A stretch of DNA of 64,000 nt, taken from positions 1 to 64,000 of the forward strand of contig CAOKNO010000004.1 in NCBI GenBank assembly GCA_948470065.1, given 5' to 3'. Made by a program: the position numbers and the translations under genes. A model generated the notes under the pieces. That model was not told where the DNA came from. It saw only the letters and a program-made list of their open reading frames with translations, and did not search any database. Positions 61,822-64,000 of the stretch are shown here, in pieces (positions within the stretch are counted from its first letter, which is position 1; each line of letters begins with the position of its first letter). The stretch is from an uncultured Eubacterium sp. (GTDB lineage Bacteria; Bacillota; Clostridia; Lachnospirales; Lachnospiraceae).

Positions 61822-64000
61822 ATGAAAAGGAAACAATGTTGCGCATTACTTCTTGCATTCGTAATGTCGATGTCCGGCCTGCCAACGCAAGTGTTTGCAG
61901 AACCTTCGAAAGAGGAACAAAAGGTTTTGGAGGCAGTAGAAGCAGGCGAGGGCGAATCGCTGGATGCGGTAGAAGTAGAAGAGGAATCCCGTCTTGGCAA
62001 ATTGGAAGCCAAAGAGGATCGCCCTCAGGTGGAACCGCTCTACCAAGACGATGAGATTGTGACAGTAATCGTAGAAATGGATGATGCTGCCCTGATGGAT
62101 TATTATGGGACAAGCACATATGCAGCAGAAGGCGGGGAAGGCGCTACGGCAGGAGAGGCTGTATCAGGATTCCTTACTTCTGAGGAGGCACAGGAAGCTT
62201 CCAAAGAACTTTTATCTGGCCAGGATGAAGTGATCTCACAAATCAATGGGATTGCCGGGCAGACAGAAGGAAGGGCGGCGCGTGCTGCTGACAGCGGGGT
62301 TGAGGTTGTTGCCCAGTGGACGGCTGCTGCAAACGCTATGGCAGTAAAAATCCCGTATGGGAAGTTAGATGAGGTTAAGGCGCTGAAAAACGTAAAGCGT
62401 GCATATGTACAGCATGTCTATGAGCGTCCGGAGCCGATAGATAATTCAAATGTAGTGGATGGGAAGCCAAATGAAGAATACAGCTATGATATGGTTGATT
62501 TGGGCAGCACATGGCAAAAAGGCTATACGGGCAAAGGGATGCTGGTTGCAGTTTTGGACAGCGGCCTGGATATCAAGCTGTATGGGACTGGGGAAGACGC
62601 TGGTAAGGTACAGTATACCCATGAAGCCTTTACGGACGATTCATTTATGAGCGCAAAAGGTAGTGAGGTTGACTGGAACCTCCGTTATACCAGTGATTCT
62701 ATGGAAAAATTCCTGTTAGCGAACCAGCTTGTTTCAAACACAGGGCAGAATGGCAACATTATCCAATATGACAATAACGCCCTCTATAAGAACCGTAAGG
62801 TTCCATATGGCTGCGATTATGCAGACGGGGACGTACATATTATGCCATCCAGCAGCGATCACGGGACCCATGTGGCAGGTACGGTTGCCGGATGTGCGAA
62901 GACGGCGGAAGGGGAAGTGAAATTTACAGGCGTTGCGCCGGATGCGCAGATCCTGTTTATGAAGGTCTTCCCAGATGAGGACGGCGGCGCGCAGGAATAC
63001 AGCATTGTAAACGCATTGGAAGACTCTTTGAAGCTTGGGGCGGATTTGATCAACCTGAGCCTTGGTTCCGATTGCGGCTACGCTGTAGACGATACGATCC
63101 AGAACGATGTATTTGCACGTATCAATGCTTCTGGTATTGCAATGATGACTTCTGCCGGGAACAGCGACGATTCTGCTTCGGACAGCAATTACAGCGGGGA
63201 AAGCCTGGCCTCTAACCCAGATACTTCGGTTATGTCATCCCCAGCGATATATGAGAGCAACTTAAGCGTTGCTTCCATTGATAACGCAATCAATGTAGAA
63301 CCCTTCTTTACATGGAAGGACAAGGATGGGAAGGGGCATCAGGTATCTTTTACCGATCCATATTCTGTTGCAATGAAAGCTACGTTTTCGGACAAAGAGT
63401 ACCCAGTCTATAAAGTGGATGGGGTTGGTACTTATGAGGATTATGCAGCAGCCGGGTTCGACAATGGTTATAATAATGGGAAAACAGGGATTGCCATGGT
63501 ACAGCGTGGCGAGATTTCCTTCTTAGATAAGATCAACAATGCTTCTAGCTTCTCTGGCGTAAATTCACAGGGAGAACGGTATGGGATTTTGGCAGTTATT
63601 ATTTATGATAACGATCCAAACGGAACAGAGCTCATCAATATGAGCGCGGAGGGGACTGCGCTTGGATCCGCATTTATCCGCGGCAAAGATGGGAAGGAAA
63701 TGACAGATGCGCTGGCGGCAGGCCATCAAGTAAAAATCCAGGTATCCACTGAGGATAAGACGGTAGATAATGAAACGTATGGAGAGATGTCTTCCTTCAC
63801 GTCCTGGGGCCCTGGCCCTGGCCTAGAACTGAAACCTGAGATTACCGCGCCTGGCGGGAATATCTGGTCTACTGTTATTGATCAGGTCAATACAAATCCA
63901 GACAATTATACCGGAAGCTATGCGATGATGAGCGGTACTTCTATGGCCGCACCGCATATGACGGGAATTGGAGCCTTGGTACGCCAGTATATTACATCGA
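61822..64000 (+). CDS. Secreted subtilisin-like (S8) serine protease, N-terminal part
   Basis: The frame is open from ATG 61822 to the window end, 726 residues without a stop. Residues 1-26 form a signal peptide (basic start, hydrophobic core, VFA cleavage site). A pro-region follows, then the S8 domain: Asp246 (VAVLDSGLDI), His347 (DHGTHVAGTVAG) and Ser707 (SGTSMAAPHMTG). About 360 residues separate His and Ser, so a PA-type insert is likely (IAMVQRGEISFLDK region). The length and layout resemble C5a-peptidase/lactocepin-type cell-envelope proteases; cell-wall anchoring cannot be seen. Its own promoter lies upstream. Confidence 0.9.
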   Translation, partial: MKRKQCCALLLAFVMSMSGLPTQVFAEPSKEEQKVLEAVEAGEGESLDAVEVEEESRLGKLEAKEDRPQVEPLYQDDEIVTVIVEMDDAALMDYYGTSTYAAEGGEGATAGEAVSGFLTSEEAQEASKELLSGQDEVISQINGIAGQTEGRAARAADSGVEVVAQWTAAANAMAVKIPYGKLDEVKALKNVKRAYVQHVYERPEPIDNSNVVDGKPNEEYSYDMVDLGSTWQKGYTGKGMLVAVLDSGLDIKLYGTGEDAGKVQYTHEAFTDDSFMSAKGSEVDWNLRYTSDSMEKFLLANQLVSNTGQNGNIIQYDNNALYKNRKVPYGCDYADGDVHIMPSSSDHGTHVAGTVAGCAKTAEGEVKFTGVAPDAQILFMKVFPDEDGGAQEYSIVNALEDSLKLGADLINLSLGSDCGYAVDDTIQNDVFARINASGIAMMTSAGNSDDSASDSNYSGESLASNPDTSVMSSPAIYESNLSVASIDNAINVEPFFTWKDKDGKGHQVSFTDPYSVAMKATFSDKEYPVYKVDGVGTYEDYAAAGFDNGYNNGKTGIAMVQRGEISFLDKINNASSFSGVNSQGERYGILAVIIYDNDPNGTELINMSAEGTALGSAFIRGKDGKEMTDALAAGHQVKIQVSTEDKTVDNETYGEMSSFTSWGPGPGLELKPEITAPGGNIWSTVIDQVNTNPDNYTGSYAMMSGTSMAAPHMTGIGALVRQYITS

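Noticed and set aside
1..64000. tRNA or rRNA genes
   Set aside because: No TΨC-type GGTTCGAATCC segment with matching acceptor stem and no rRNA-like block was noticed on either strand.

Overview
The window looks like a chromosomal segment from a Gram-positive, anaerobic, endospore-forming Clostridia member, most likely family Lachnospiraceae. The evidence is spo0A and a SpoVB-type flippase, Rex redox control, an IreB/RuvX/DUF1292 cluster with the Bacillus yrz/yrr gene order, Bacillus-like ribosome binding sites (AGGAGG) with several GTG and TTG starts, consensus sigma-A promoters, and acetate kinase. No rRNA, tRNA or CRISPR array was seen. The species was not determined.

Layout. (1) 1-991: the last 33 codons of a large serine recombinase, i.e. 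the edge of an integrated element, then about 890 bp of non-coding, repeat-rich DNA. (2) 0.99-12.0 kb: NADP-isocitrate dehydrogenase, an ABC-F protein, rex, a coiled-coil protein, the NAD(P)HX repair enzyme, alanine racemase, an apparently antitoxin-less mazF, a CBS-domain membrane protein, a YebC regulator and an exported C39-like protein. (3) 12.0-18.8 kb: one long operon, ireB-ruvX-DUF1292-RNase J-ylbF-(MltG-like)-trmR-trhP-lactonase, linking kinase control, RNA decay and tRNA wobble modification. (4) 18.8-24.5 kb: a cupin regulator followed by potABCD, with a long palindromic repeat between potC and potD, then a DUF5688 protein. (5) 24.5-28.3 kb: glgA and spo0A on the minus strand, divergent from an HMGL-like aldolase gene. 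(6) 28.4-39.2 kb: the protein quality-control run tig-clpP-clpX-lon-engB, a zinc/manganese-type ABC transporter, a parvulin and an AI-2E family permease; a SpoVB flippase gene converges on it. (7) 40.6-46.0 kb: iscR-iscS-iscU-mnmA, a candidate small structured transcript, ackA and a membrane-anchored coiled-coil protein. (8) 46.1-53.7 kb: a two-component system, a lipoprotein, cheV, and the last purine steps: a PurO-type IMP cyclohydrolase, a stand-alone AICAR formyltransferase, and a GMP synthase whose glutaminase half is internally deleted. (9) 53.7-57.0 kb: a scar of mobile debris (integrase fragment, decayed UPF0175/DUF3368 toxin-antitoxin pair), then a TetR/MFS efflux pair and a second copy of the palindromic repeat. 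(10) 57.0-64.0 kb: a DUF3592 protein, DHFR, an AEC permease, a CobD-like aminotransferase, a methyltransferase, a decayed sodium/solute symporter, a structured terminator cassette, and the N-terminal 726 residues of a secreted subtilase that runs off the window.

Most of the window is ordinary core genome. The strongest unusual points are the GMP synthase lacking its glutaminase nucleophile, next to an archaeal-style split of PurH; the dispersed palindromic element; the promoter-hairpin-U-tract unit between mnmA and ackA; and the three mobile or toxin-antitoxin remnants. All function assignments rest on reading motifs, lengths and gene order; no database search was run.
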